Assembly (NCBI GenBank): GCA_013400115.1
Contig: VXBP01007589.1
Location: 154,483-218,482 of the forward strand
Length of the DNA stretch: 64,000 nt
Source of the DNA: Rhinopomastus cyanomelas
Lineage: Eukaryota > Chordata > Aves > Bucerotiformes > Rhinopomastidae
Direction: 5' to 3'
In this document: positions 12,232 to 22,990 of the stretch, in pieces
Layout of the letters: every line of letters starts with the position of its first letter
Numbering within the stretch: position 1 is the stretch's first letter
Position numbers and translations under genes: made by a program
The notes under the pieces: model-generated
The model's database searches: none
What the model was told of the DNA's origin: nothing
What the model saw: only the letters and a program-made list of their open reading frames with translations

Positions 12232-12664
12232 GGTGACCTTATTGTGGCCTTCCAGTATCTGAAGGGGGCTACAAAAAAGATCAGGAGGGGCTTTTTAGGA
12301 TGTCAGGTAGCAACGGGACTAGGAGCAATGGAGCAAAGCTGGAGATGGGTAGATTTAGAGTGGATGTGAGGAGCAAGTTCTCCACCGTGGGAGTGGTGAA
12401 GGCCTGGAATGAGTTGCCCAGGAAGGTGGTTGAGGCCCCATCCTTGGAGGTGTTTAAGGCCAGGCTGGATGAGGCTCTGGCCAGCCTGATCTAGGGTGGG
12501 GTGTCCCTGCCCATGGCAGGGGAGTTGGAACTGCATGATCCTGTGGTCCCTTCTAACCCAGACTGACTGTATGACTTGGTCTAGGTGATCCTTCTGTGGC
12601 AGGGTGATTGGACTAAATGATCTTTGGAGGTCCCTTCCGATCTCTAATGATTCTATGATTCTAC
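12232..12664 (+). mobile_element. CR1 LINE, chimeric 3' end (type D body + type A tail)
   Basis: The body (gtggccttccagtatctgaa ... ctagggtggggtgtccctgcc ... cctgtggtcccttctaaccc) is type D and reaches its own terminus at about 12574 (gactgtatga). It then continues without a break into a complete type A 3' terminus (cttggtctaggtgatcc ... gattctatgattctac). The same joint occurs in the copy at 22563. C-terminal ORF2 is open at 12300-12494 (MSGSNGTRSNGAKLEMGRFR). Confidence 0.92.
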
Positions 12665-12762
12665 AATTCTAACGAAATCAATATTTAGTTGGTTTAGTTT
12701 ATTAGGTTGTGAACAATCTTTTGCCATCAATTATGAGAAGGTGTTTTTACGCAATAGTCAGC

Positions 12763-12937
12763 TCCATTGCCCCTCCATCTGGACTTAGAGCCATTGACCA
12801 CCACCCTCTGAATATGACCATACAGCCAATTCCTTATCCAGTCCACCTAGCAAACCCATATGTCTCCAATTTAGAGAGAAGGATGCTCTGGAGGTCCGTG
12901 TCAAAGGCCTTGCAGAAGTCCAGAGAGATGACATCTA
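12763..12937 (-). mobile_element. CR1 ORF2 RT-core fragment
   Basis: Minus-strand translation in two frames gives DVISLDFCKAFDT (near 12933-12895) and IQRVVVNGSKSRWRGN (near 12822-12775), both CR1 RT landmarks in the right order. At least one frameshift and one stop separate them. Lacks both CR1 ends, so it is an old remnant. Confidence 0.82.
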
Positions 12938-13308
12938 CTGCTTTTCCCTATAAAGCAGTTAAAGCAGTACCTGCTGCAGAGGGTGTCTACATGAACATTT
13001 TCGGCTATGAAATGGTTTGTCTGCGCTACCTGCACATAGCAGCTCGTGAGGTGTGCTGACCACAAATACCATTCTAGAAATGACAGAGGAAGGGAGGAGT
13101 GAAGGAAATGCAGATAACTACCCAAACTTCTCTGAGTATGAATCCTAACAGTTAAATCTGCTCTTTGCTATAAAAAGTGCCAAAGTTCAATTTGAAACTA
13201 TATGAGATTCTTTTATGCTGTTGTTTTCAGCTTGTAGATAGTTATATTTTCTCAAGATCTATGACCTGCCTAAAATTTCAGCCAAATTGTGAAATATTTG
13301 TGGCTAAT
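12938..13308. other. Unique sequence, nothing recognised
   Basis: No repeat or exon seen. Confidence 0.5.
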
Positions 13309-13821
13309 TTCACATCTGCAATACTGCATCCAGTTCTGGCCCCCTCAGTTCAAGAAGGACACAGAGCTGCTGGAGAGAGTCCAGCGCAGAGCCACAAAGG
13401 TGATGGAGGGAGTGGAACATCTTCTTGATGAGGAAAGGCTGAGGGAGCTGGGTCTCTTGAGCTTGGAAAAAAGGAGACTGAGGGGTGACCCCATTAATGT
13501 TGATAAATATGGAAAGGGTGGGTGTCAGGAGGATGGAGCCAGGCTCTGCTCAGTGTCATCCAATGATAGGACAAGGGGCAATGGTTGTCAGCTGGAACAT
13601 AGGAGGTTCCACATCAATATGAGAAGGAACTTCTTCGCAGTGAGGGTGACCAAGCACTGGAAGGGGCTACCCAGGGGTATTGTGGAGTCTCCTTGTCTGG
13701 AGATGTTTAAAATCCACATGTTTCTGTGCAACTTAATCTAGGGGATCCTACTGTGACAGAGGGATTGCAGTGGATGATGTTTTGAGGTCACTTCCAATCC
13801 CTAATGTTTAGTGATTCTACG
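13309..13821 (+). mobile_element. CR1 LINE 3' fragment (type A)
   Basis: ORF2 C-terminal region from YCIQFWPPQFKKDTELLERV through RRNFFAVRVTKHWKGLPRG, in one open frame (within 13289-13741), then UTR and tail. Missing residues before the ORF2 end (MFKIHMFLC) mark a small deletion relative to the 44798 copy. Confidence 0.94.
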
Positions 13822-14200
13822 AAAAATGTGGCAGAGTACTTGTCTTCTGCCTTTGTAGAAGAAGGTTCATTAAGTTTTAGAGGATCGCTCTTGTTTGTGT
13901 CAAATATGATCTTCAGTTTCCGTTGCGCAGACAAATTTGAAAGCATTTGGTTCTCTCTTCATCCACAAACTCTCAATGGTGCTTTTTTGTGTCACCTGAT
14001 TGGGAGACAGTAAAGCGCAGAATTTTAATATCCAGTGTAACTCCTTCATCCCTTCAATCAAACATAAAGTCAAGGTAGTTCTTTATGAAACATTCACAAG
14101 CAGTAGTGGTGCTTTCTGGAAAACCTGGAATGGAGTAACATGTAATCTCTGTTTCTCTGGCCCGGTCTCTGTCTGTTGTCTTAGGAGATCTTCCATCTTT
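13822..14200. other. Unique sequence, nothing recognised
   Basis: No repeat or exon seen. Confidence 0.5.
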
Positions 14201-14376
14201 ACACAGAATCCCAAAATTTTTGAGGCTGGAAAAGCCCTTTGAGCAAATCCAGTCCAGCCCATGACTTCACATCACCCCATCGGCCAGACCAGGGCACCAA
14301 GGGCCCCAGCTGGTCTGTCCTTCAACACTTCCAGGCATGGGGACTCCATCAGTGCCCTGGATGCTCCATTCCAGCG
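14201..14376 (-). mobile_element. CR1 3' fragment (type C)
   Basis: Minus-strand 3' UTR end: acagaatcccaaaatttttgagg, then aaaagccctttgagc and the ggccagaccagggcacc block shared with 11415 and 59315. Confidence 0.88.
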
Positions 14377-15499
14377 TCATTAGCCCCTTCCCCAAGGCAT
14401 GATATCTCCTAGAAAGTATAAATTTCAGCGTGCACCACTCTCAAAATCCTACACAAAGTGTGAAACGTCAACGCGTGTAGCTGGCTGGATTACTGAAATC
14501 TGCTTAACCCTTCAGGCTATCAAACTGCCCTCTGCAGAATGGATGCTTTTCCAGAACACTAAATACAAAATCGTATTGGAAGATGTAAGCCAGGACCAGC
14601 ATCAGGACTTGCTCTCTTCAAAAGGAGGGACAAAGTTCTGAGGAATTGTGAGGGTGAATGACTAAGGGATAACACCGGAGGCTCCGAGGTAGCTCCCGTA
14701 TGCCGTCTGTGTGTTCCACACCGCCCTGCTGTCCTTGGTTAATTTTTGTCAGTGTGGGAGATGAGGTTCGTTTATACAACCTAACAGAATCCTGGTGTCT
14801 TTTGTTGGTTCGTGTCACAACCTGAGTGTTATTTAAACATCTATTTTTTCATTTGAATTCTGGGTAAGACTCGAGAGACCTCTTTAAAGCAGCTAATGTT
14901 CCCTTTGGCACTGAAATCCACTTACCTTAACTGACTTCTGTTATACTTCAGCTTGGTTCTGAGTCACAATGATAATGTTCATTTCAATGTCCCAATAGGC
15001 TCTTAGTATTCATTAGATTTTTGATTTACATTTCTAATAAGACTTATGGAATGCAGCAACATGAATCCCATACTCTGCCATGGTTCTAACTGCTGTCTCT
15101 TTCATTAACACTCTGAATGATTTCTCAAAAATAATTAAAATCTGTAATTGAATATACTAGAATAACTTTGGAAAATTAGTTTAATTATTCCGCTGTTTTT
15201 ATTTGGAAAGATCACTTAATTTATAACAACAGAATAGGCCAATATGAACTTCCTCCCTCAGAGTCCTTTTGTTTATAGTTACCTTTCAAGAAAGCTCATG
15301 CACATGAAATGCATGTACTCATTCGGCGGCGCAGCTACAACGTAGATGTTTTCTACTCCAGAACGCTATTGAACACAAACAACGGTAGAATTATTTCAAC
15401 AATTACTAGGCACATTCTCCCCTTTAGGAATTCAGGGTTTTTTCTATATGCATACTGTAATGTAGAATATATTCTTTATCTGAGCTAACTGTTGCTGTT
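14377..15499. other. Unique AT-rich sequence
   Basis: No repeat or exon recognised. Confidence 0.5.
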
Positions 15500-16313
15500 T
15501 TGACAGTCTCCTACAGCATCCTCACAGCCAAACTGAGGTAATGTGCTCTGGATTATTGGGTAGTGAGGTGGATTGTGAACTGGTGGGACCTGGACAGGCT
15601 GGAGAGCTGGGCGGAGGGAAATTTAATGAACAAGGGCAAGTGTAGAGTCTTGCATCTGGGTGAGAACAACCCCAGCTACCTGTATAGGTTGGGGACTGAC
15701 CTGTTGGAGAGCACTTTTGGAGAAAGAGACCTAGGGGTCCTCCTGGTGGACAGCAGGATGACCATGAGCCAGCAGTGTGCCCTTGTAGCCAAGAAGGCCA
15801 ATGGCATCCTGGGGTGGATTAGAAGGGGGATAGTTAGTAGATCGAGAGAGGTTCTCCTCCCTGTCTGCTCTGCCTCGCATATAGAATATAGTGTCCGGTT
15901 CTGGGCCATTCAGTTCAGCTCAAGGACATGGGACTGCTTGAGAGAGCCCAGCTCAGAGCCGCAAAGATAATAAAGGGAGTGAAGCATCTCCCTGATGAGG
16001 AAAGGCTGAGGGAACTGAGTCGATTTTGCTTGGAGAAAAGGAGACTGAGGGGTGACCCCATTAATGTTTATAAATATGGAAGGGGCGGGTGTCAGGAGGA
16101 TGGAGCCAGGCTCTGCTCAGTATCATCAGGAACTTCCTCATGATGAGGATGATGAAGCACTGCCCAAGAGGGTTGTGGAGTCTCCTTCTCTGGAGAACCC
16201 CCCTGGACATGTTCGTGTGTGACTTGATCTAGGAGATCCTGCTGTGGCCGGGGGATTGGACTGGATGATCTTTCCAGGTCCTTATCAATTCCTAATGTTG
16301 TGTGATTCTGTTG
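15500..16313 (+). mobile_element. CR1 LINE, internally deleted RT, to 3' end (type A)
   Basis: Starts in RT (gtctcctacagcatcctcac; compare 58010). At about 15588 it jumps from VRWIVNW to WDLDRLESWAEG, skipping the GVPQGS and YADD region. It then has the RVLHLG, GERDLGVL, KKANGILGWIRR and SRSREVLLP segments, frameshifts near 15885-15930, and continues with ERLRELSRFCLEKRRLRGD. A second internal deletion near 16130 removes the DRTRGN-RRNFF segment. Ends in UTR and a tail. Confidence 0.93.
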
Positions 16314-17261
16314 TATATTTAGGAAACTGGAACACAAATGAACCATTTATATTATGTGAGGAATTACCTGTGCAGCTGCTACACCGGGCGTACAAAAACG
16401 AAAGGGCTACTCAGATAGCTAGGAGATCGAAGGCAAGGGTTAAAAATTCCTGAGACATCCACAGTCTTGGAAGGATACTGCTACTGTGGAGGCATTTGCA
16501 AATCTTGCTGGGGTTCATTGGTGCCTTCCTGTGCAAGAAGCTACAGAGGTTTGTGACCAAAAGGGCTTAGAACTGGCCATACGTGTCTGAACAGCAATTT
16601 CCAGCTTCATCCTGCAACCGACTGGGTTGTGGGAATGAGGACCACTTTGGCCATTGTGAACTGAGGTGGAAAGTGTGTTGAAGAGAGAACAGAAATGAGC
16701 CTAAGAGAGATTTTGGACTGGTGAATTTGTAGAAAAGAAAACGAGTGAAGGAACAGGAGAAGGAGACAAATACAATAATTAAGAGCCAGTAACTCAGTAA
16801 CATGAGAAAAGAAAATCAAGAATTCTTTAGATTATGGAGCTCAAACTGTCCCAGGGATCCCCGTGAGTTGTTTGGCTGTAGTGACTAATGGTACCCTGCT
16901 AGAGGAGCCTGCCCCCAGCAATGCTTGTAGTTAAATGCTCTGAGTTACTGGGCTGATGGGGCACGGACAAGCATTGGGCATGCACAGCTCTAAATAAAAG
17001 CCACATGAGGGGAAGATGGGGAACACAGTGGGAGAGGATGGGTATTTCCCTGTATTCTTCCAGCCAGGAAAACGACATTAAGCCATTGTTTTGGACAGGT
17101 GGGCCTGTGAGTGTGCACTGGGCACAGGAGATAACTTTTATTGTTGTCCTGTGATTTCCAGAGAGAAGATTATTGAGCACCCTAGGAATAACTGGAGCTG
17201 TTTAGCACTTTCCCTGTTCATGCCAGACAAAATCACACAGTAGCTGCTCATGAGCAGAGTG
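16314..17261. other. Unique sequence, nothing recognised
   Basis: No repeat or exon seen. Confidence 0.5.
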
Positions 17262-18005
17262 TAGCTTTATGGCAAAGTGCATGAGGTTCAATAAGTCCAA
17301 GGGCAGGGTTCTGCATCTGGGTTGGGGCAATCCCAAGCACAAGCACTTGCTGGGTGGTGAATGGATTGAGAGCAGCCCTGAGGAGAAGGACTTGGGGGTG
17401 TTGGTAGACAAGAAGCTCAGTATAAGCCAGCTGTGTGTGAGGGCAGCCCAGAAAGCTGACTCTGTCCTGGGCTGGATCAACAAAAGTGTCACCAACAGGG
17501 CAAGGGAGGAGATTCTTTACTCGGCTTGTGTGAGACCCGACCTGCAGTACTGCCTCCAGTTCTGGAGTCCCCAGCGTTAAGAAGGACACGGAACTGTTTG
17601 AGCAAGTCCAGAAGATGCCACAGGGATGATCAGAGAGCTGATCATCTCTGTTATGGGGACAGGCTGAGGGAACTGAGGCTGTTCAGTCTGGAAAAGGTTC
17701 TGGGGAGATCTTAAATAACAGCCTTCCAGTGCCTGAAGGAGGCTAGCAGAAAGCTGGAGAGGGACATGTTATGAGATACTCTAGTGACAGGGCAAGGAGA
17801 ATGGTTTCAAAGTATAAGAGGGGAGATTGAGGTGAGATCTGAGGCAGAAATTCCACTCTGGGCAGGTACTGTGGCCCTGCAACAGGTTTCCCAGGAGGGT
17901 TGTGGCTGGTCCATCCCTGGAAGTTTTAAAGGCCAGGTTGAATGGGGCTCTGGGCACCCTTGGTTTGGTGAGAGGTGTCACTGTCCATGGCAGGGGTTTA
18001 GGAGT
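17262..18005 (+). mobile_element. CR1 LINE fragment (type H), interrupted near its 3' end
   Basis: ORF2 C-terminal region is open at 17269-17580 (RVLHLGWGNP, EEKDLGVLVDKKLSISQLC, GWINKSVTNRAREEILYSAC). Frameshifts follow (17526-17714 continues in another frame), then UTR-like sequence up to the atggcaggggttta block at about 18000. A second CR1 piece begins there. Confidence 0.88.
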
Positions 18006-18124
18006 TGACAGCATCTTGGAGTGGATCAGAAGCAGGGTGGTTAGCAGATCAAGAGAGGTTCTTCTCTCCCTCTGCTCTGCACTGGTGAGACCACATCTGG
18101 AGTATTGTGTCCAACTCTGGGCCC
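18006..18124 (+). mobile_element. CR1 ORF2 C-terminal piece, nested, ends at an N
   Basis: Encodes ILEWIRSRVVSRSREVLLSL ... RPHLEYCVQLWA. It ends exactly at the single N (18125). The sequence after the N (gtctgtgattctg) looks like a CR1 tail, possibly that of the outer copy. Read as a younger CR1 inserted into the 17262 copy, its remainder lost at the assembly gap. Confidence 0.8.
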
Positions 18125-18125
18125 N
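18125..18125. other. Single-base assembly gap (N)
   Basis: An isolated N at the point where a CR1 copy is cut off. Likely a collapsed or unresolved repeat rather than a single unknown base. Confidence 0.9.
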
Positions 18126-19688
18126 GAAGCCAGTCTGTGATTCTGACACTTTGTCTGAATACTTCTCCTGAGGTGACTTCCTTTACTGCTGAAATCCTTG
18201 GCAGGACTCCTGTTGGTTTTAATGAGGAAGGATTGGACCTTTAATAAGCATCACAGTCACGTAAGCTTGGAGGTTTTTTTTTTAGCATCGTGCTTTTTAA
18301 GTGTTTTTAGTTACTGCCTGCAGTGTATACAGCTGTGAACTTGGATAATAAATAAAGATTATTTCTGTGAAGAAACCTTTGGCAGCAAGTTTTGCTTTGC
18401 TGAGGTAAGCTGTTAGTCATCTGCCACCACAGGGTAATCAGCTAGATTTTAAATATTGCTGTGTCTTTCTACTTTCACTGTATTTTCGATTAGTCAGTAA
18501 ATACATATTCAGCCTATTTCCAAAGCCCAGCAATCAGTGGATAGATGCAACATACATTGCTGGAAAGAAAGAAACCAACAAGAGCCTATTGTAGAGGTTC
18601 TAGTTGATCTCAGAAAAGTTGGGCTCCCTCAGAAATTAGTGGGAGGCGGTAAAGCTTCATTATGAAAACATCACAAAAAACTGTGTTGACAGGTGGTAAA
18701 GTACTTTCTCAGGACTGAACAAACTTATTCACCGATAGAAAAAGTGAAGCCAGAGAAGCTGCCCTCCCTGATACTAAATTAAGGGTCGATTTGAGCTTGA
18801 GGACCCTGCAGGCAAACAAAATTCAGAGTCAAAAGCCTAAATTTAGGCTTCTAAATCCATATTTAGGAGCCTGTCTGGCTTTCAGGAGAGAGTATATTGT
18901 GTTATAAAGCCAACATAAAGGCAGGAGAGGAATCACTGCTTTCTATTCTTGCCTGTGAGGAAACTATTCACAGCAAAAACCCCTCACGACTGTTACTCTC
19001 CCTCCTGAATCCCCAGACAAAAATTGCTGAACAAGTCATAAACAAAATGTGCTGTGGAGATGGAATTGCTGGCATATTGAGTAAATAAAAAAGGCAGTGG
19101 CCTGATATGGTTCAAAACCAAGAGATACATCCTGGCTCATGGAGAGAGTAAGGAAATTAGCTGTTTGGGTTCCTACTTACGCAGCCAAAAAGAGAGAACT
19201 GTTAGTCACGTTGCCAGCAAAGTGGGCATGTGCTGTGTTCAGCCAATGCATCTACTGCAACAGCCCAGCAAATAACAAATGATAGTTTGGCTGTATCTGA
19301 ACAAATAACTTCTGATAACTAAGCAACACAGTCTATCATCAGGTATTTTTCTGCCCTCACGCGGTTTTTTGTCTGTGGTCTGGATACAGAGCAGGACGTG
19401 TGTTACGCACGTGACACTTGGGTCGAACCTGGTTCGAATAAACGTTTAATTGGATTTTTATCACCTAAAAGCCTTTAGCTGAGAGGGGAAGATTGGGGTG
19501 CATGATACTGCTTCACTTCAACAAACCAGCTCTTGCTTAAAAATACTTAATTTCTTGGAAAAATCAAGTTCATACCTGGTGTCATGTAGCTATTTCTGGT
19601 TGCCACCCAGTTCTGTGAAGGGAATTGCCATTAAAAAATAGACAAAATGCAAATTGCCACCACACATCATTGTCAGGAGTGATTACAA
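18126..19688. other. Unique sequence, nothing recognised
   Basis: About 1.5 kb without recognised repeat or exon, apart from the tail-like octamers just after the N. Confidence 0.5.
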
Positions 19689-19962
19689 AGTGAGGCCACG
19701 CCTGGACTATTATGGCCAGTTCTGGGCTCCCCAGTTCAAGAGGGACGGGGACCTGACTGAGAGAGCCCAACAGAGGGCCACAAGGATGATTAGGGGACTG
19801 GAGCACCTACCTTATGAGGAGAGATTGAGCAACCTGGGACTTTGCAGCTTGGAGAGGAGAAGATTATGGGGGGATTTAATGACTGTCTATAAATCCACGA
19901 GGCCTGGGTGTCAAAAAGAAAGAGACAATCGCTTTTCACTTGCACCTGTGATAGGACAAGTG
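19689..19962 (+). mobile_element. CR1 ORF2 C-terminal fragment lacking its 3' end (type E)
   Basis: Open frame through RPRLDYYGQFWAPQFKRDGDLTERAQQRATRMIRGLEHLPYEERLSNLGLCSLERRRLW, matching the copy at 50048. It breaks off after ataggacaagtgga with no UTR or tail. A missing CR1 3' end is unusual, since retrotransposition starts there. A later deletion is the simplest explanation. Confidence 0.9.
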
Positions 19963-20200
19963 GAATATGGATTTATCAAACACAGTGTTCATTGTGCATA
20001 TTCCTGTTTCTTCATCTTTGGAATGTAGTACTGCTTTAGAGGACATTGCTAGGCAGTGGCAATTCAAACCAGTGAATTGGAAAACTCACAGTTCAGCCAA
20101 AAATGAAAAAGCGTCTTAGAGAATCTGGTAACAGAAGCAACTCTGCCACAAAACCGTAGTCTGAGAAAAACTGAAAAGCCCCTACTGCTGGAAAATGTAT

Positions 20201-20735
20201 TCATAGAAACATAGCATCATAGAACAGTTTAGGCTGGAAGAGACCTATCAGGACCACTAAACCCTGTCTCCCAACACAACACATGCCCTTCTCTTCAACA
20301 CCTCCAGAGATGAGGACTTAACCCCCACCCTGGTCAGGCTGTTTCACTGCCTGACAACCCTTTCAGGAAAGAAATTGCTCCTGACATCCAGCCTGAACCT
20401 CCCCTGTCACAGCTTCAGCCGTTTCCTCTCGTCCTATCATTGGTCACTAGGGAGAACAAATCAACCCCCGCCTCCCTACAACCTCTTTTCAAGTAGCTGT
20501 AGAGAGCAAGATGATGTCCCCTCCATCTCCTCTTCTCCAGGCTAAACAGCCCCAGATCTCTCAGGCATTCCTCATACACCACCTGTTCCAAATCCTTTCC
20601 CAGTTTGGTAGCCGCCTGTGTGCCCTCTCCAGCCCTCCTGTAGTAAGTGGTCCAACACTGGACTCAGGACTCGGGATGTGGCCTCCCCAAAGCTGAGTAG
20701 AGGGGAATGATCACCTCCCTGCTCCTGCTGTTGCA
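20201..20735 (-). mobile_element. CR1 LINE 3' fragment (type B)
   Basis: Minus-strand CR1 from a tail (tcatagaaacatagcatcat) through cccttctcttcaacacctcc and the ORF2 C-terminus to a 5' truncation near 20735. Same type as 9843-10377 in the opposite orientation about 10 kb away. Confidence 0.92.
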
Positions 20736-22562
20736 GCCGCCCAGTGCTTAGCTGCCATGGATGGCAGAAGAACATACAGAAGGGTTAGTTTATAGTTGGG
20801 TCTGAGAAGCCGGAGACAAAACCTGACCTGCAGAAGCCTGAGAGCTATGCCCAGTTCTGCCCCAGTCTGATTGGGAAACCTGAGTTGTTGTTTTGTATTT
20901 TTGTTTCTTCCCAACACTCAGTTTTGTCTCTTCCTGTCCTGATGTTACAAGGTGGATTTGGGTGGCAAATCGTGGTTTGGGAAGTTCGCCTGGGCACAGC
21001 ACCATCCCGTGCGCTTGTGTGACCCCGGCACAACAGAGCTGGTGTCTCTGTGGAGGCCGAAGGCATGGCTGTACCAGAAAGATCAGGAATGTAATCGCCT
21101 GCCTTTCTTTAACCTGTTCTCTCATGATTGTTCTGAGGAATTTGGGCGTTTGTTTCCCTTGCACATGGAAAGTGGTCGCAGGGAGGCCTCAGTGGATTGA
21201 GGTTCAGGGACTCTGTGGACCTGGTTAGCCCAACGCCCTGCACCTGCAGGGGCTTCTTTGGGTATTGGGTGTTTCAAACTGGAGGTTCGCTAGATACAAA
21301 GGATTTAAAATACAGAAAAATGAATTAAATGGAAAACATTGGAACCGGATCTAAGTTTATAATCAGCAAGATGTGGGGGATGTAAATGAGTGTGGAACCA
21401 GCTGAACAGTGTGTTGGCATAAGAACTCTTGACTTACAGCTGTTCCTTTGTTCTGTTTTGTTAGTTTTACAGCATTTTTTTCTTTAAAACCTTACTTTGC
21501 ATGAAAGACAAATTCATGCAAGAAGATTGTTTGGCTTTGTGCATCATAATTTAAACAGAGGGAACTGAAATCTGTTGCAGTTGCACAGCATTCTGATGGA
21601 GTGGGCAGTTAAGCCTAATAGGTAATTTCTGTCCAAAAGGAAAAACTAGTCTTTTCTGAAGTGTAAAAATCTGTTTAGACAAATATTCATACTGCTAGTA
21701 AGGCTAACGTGTCTCAGTGCCAGAATGATTGGGGTAAAAGAAGAAAATAAAAAAATCCATTTCAAGTGGAATTTGCCAATAAATAGCTTTTCCAGACATT
21801 GTGAAAGAGTGAGACAGATGGGTATGGACTCGGCCTGCTAAACTTTCCCAGTCTGCTGCAGGTAGTTCTTACGTCCTCATCGGCTGCCGCTGATGCGTTT
21901 TCCACAGAGAAAATGACAAGAAAGACCACCGCTCGCTTTTCCTGTTACAGTATTGGAGAAACGGCTTGGAAGGAACTTCAGAATGTCTCTGTTTCCACCT
22001 CCTGCTGAAACAAGTTTTTACCATGGGGGTTACAACAGGCTGTTCAGCATTTGTTCCAATGTGATCTTGAAAGCCTGCAGGGCTGGAAAACGAACAACTT
22101 TCCTGTGTAGGGTGTTGCCCTGCACAGCCACGTGGTCAGTACGATTTCCCTTTTATCAAGTTCATGTAGTCTGGGGTTTTTCTGGTTTGTTTGGTTTTTT
22201 TTTGTCCTGGGACCTGGTGTGTTGAGACCCAGTGCTTCACTTAACCTGAAACAATTGAGATCTGTGTTTCCAGGTTAATCCTGTAGTCGTGACACAGGCT
22301 GCTGGGATGGCTTGGACTGTATTGGCTGTTGGAATCGTTCTTCTGAGCAGGGCGAACTGCAGAAAGGGTTGCTAGGCTAAGAAAACAGATCAAGAGGCAG
22401 CAGGACCCTGGTCTGGTTGCTAGGGGAGAAAAGGACTAGGAGGAAGAGGCACTTGGTTTCTGGTCCATCTGTAATACTTTGTTAACATGCGTTTAATGGG
22501 TAAAGAGTCACCAAGTGAAGGAGGTGAACAGAAACATAACCCAAGTTTCTTGCTACCCACAG
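20736..22562. other. Unique sequence, nothing recognised
   Basis: Several overlapping open frames on both strands near 20790-21228 (up to 124 codons) reflect locally higher GC rather than a recognisable protein. No repeat recognised. Confidence 0.5.
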
Positions 22563-22990
22563 GGTGGCCTTCCAGTGTCTGAGGGGGGGCCTACAAAAAG
22601 GCTGGGGAGGGCCTTTTTAAGATGTCCGGTAGCGACAGGACTAGGGGCAATGGAGCAAAGCTGGAGATGGGGAGATTTAGAGTGGATGTGAGGAGGAAGT
22701 TCTTCACCGTGAGGGTGGGGGGAGCCTGGAATGGGTTGCCCAGGGAGGTGGTTGGGGCCCCATCCCTGGAGGTGTTAAAGGCCAGGTTGCATGTGTCTCT
22801 GGCCAGCCTGATCTAGGGTGGGGTGTCCCTGCCCATGGCAGGGGATTTGGAACTGGATGATCCTGTGGTCCCTTCTAACCCTGAGTGACTCTATGACTTG
22901 GTCTGGGTGATCCTGCTGTGGCAGGGGGATTGGGCTAGATGATCTTTCGAGGTCCCTTCCAATCCCTAATGATTCTACAGTTCTATAGAT
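22563..22990 (+). mobile_element. CR1 LINE, chimeric 3' end (type D body + type A tail)
   Basis: Same structure as the copy at 12232: type D UTR ending gtgactctatga at about 22896, fused directly to a type A terminus (cttggtctgggtgatcc ... gattctacagttctat). The short frame 22622-22816 (MSGSDRTRGNGAKLEMGRFR, RRKFFTVRVGGAWNGLPRE) is the ORF2 C-terminus. Confidence 0.93.

Noticed and set aside
13289..13741. 150-codon frame that could be taken for a host gene
   Set aside because: The translation is plainly CR1 ORF2 C-terminus after the first dozen residues.
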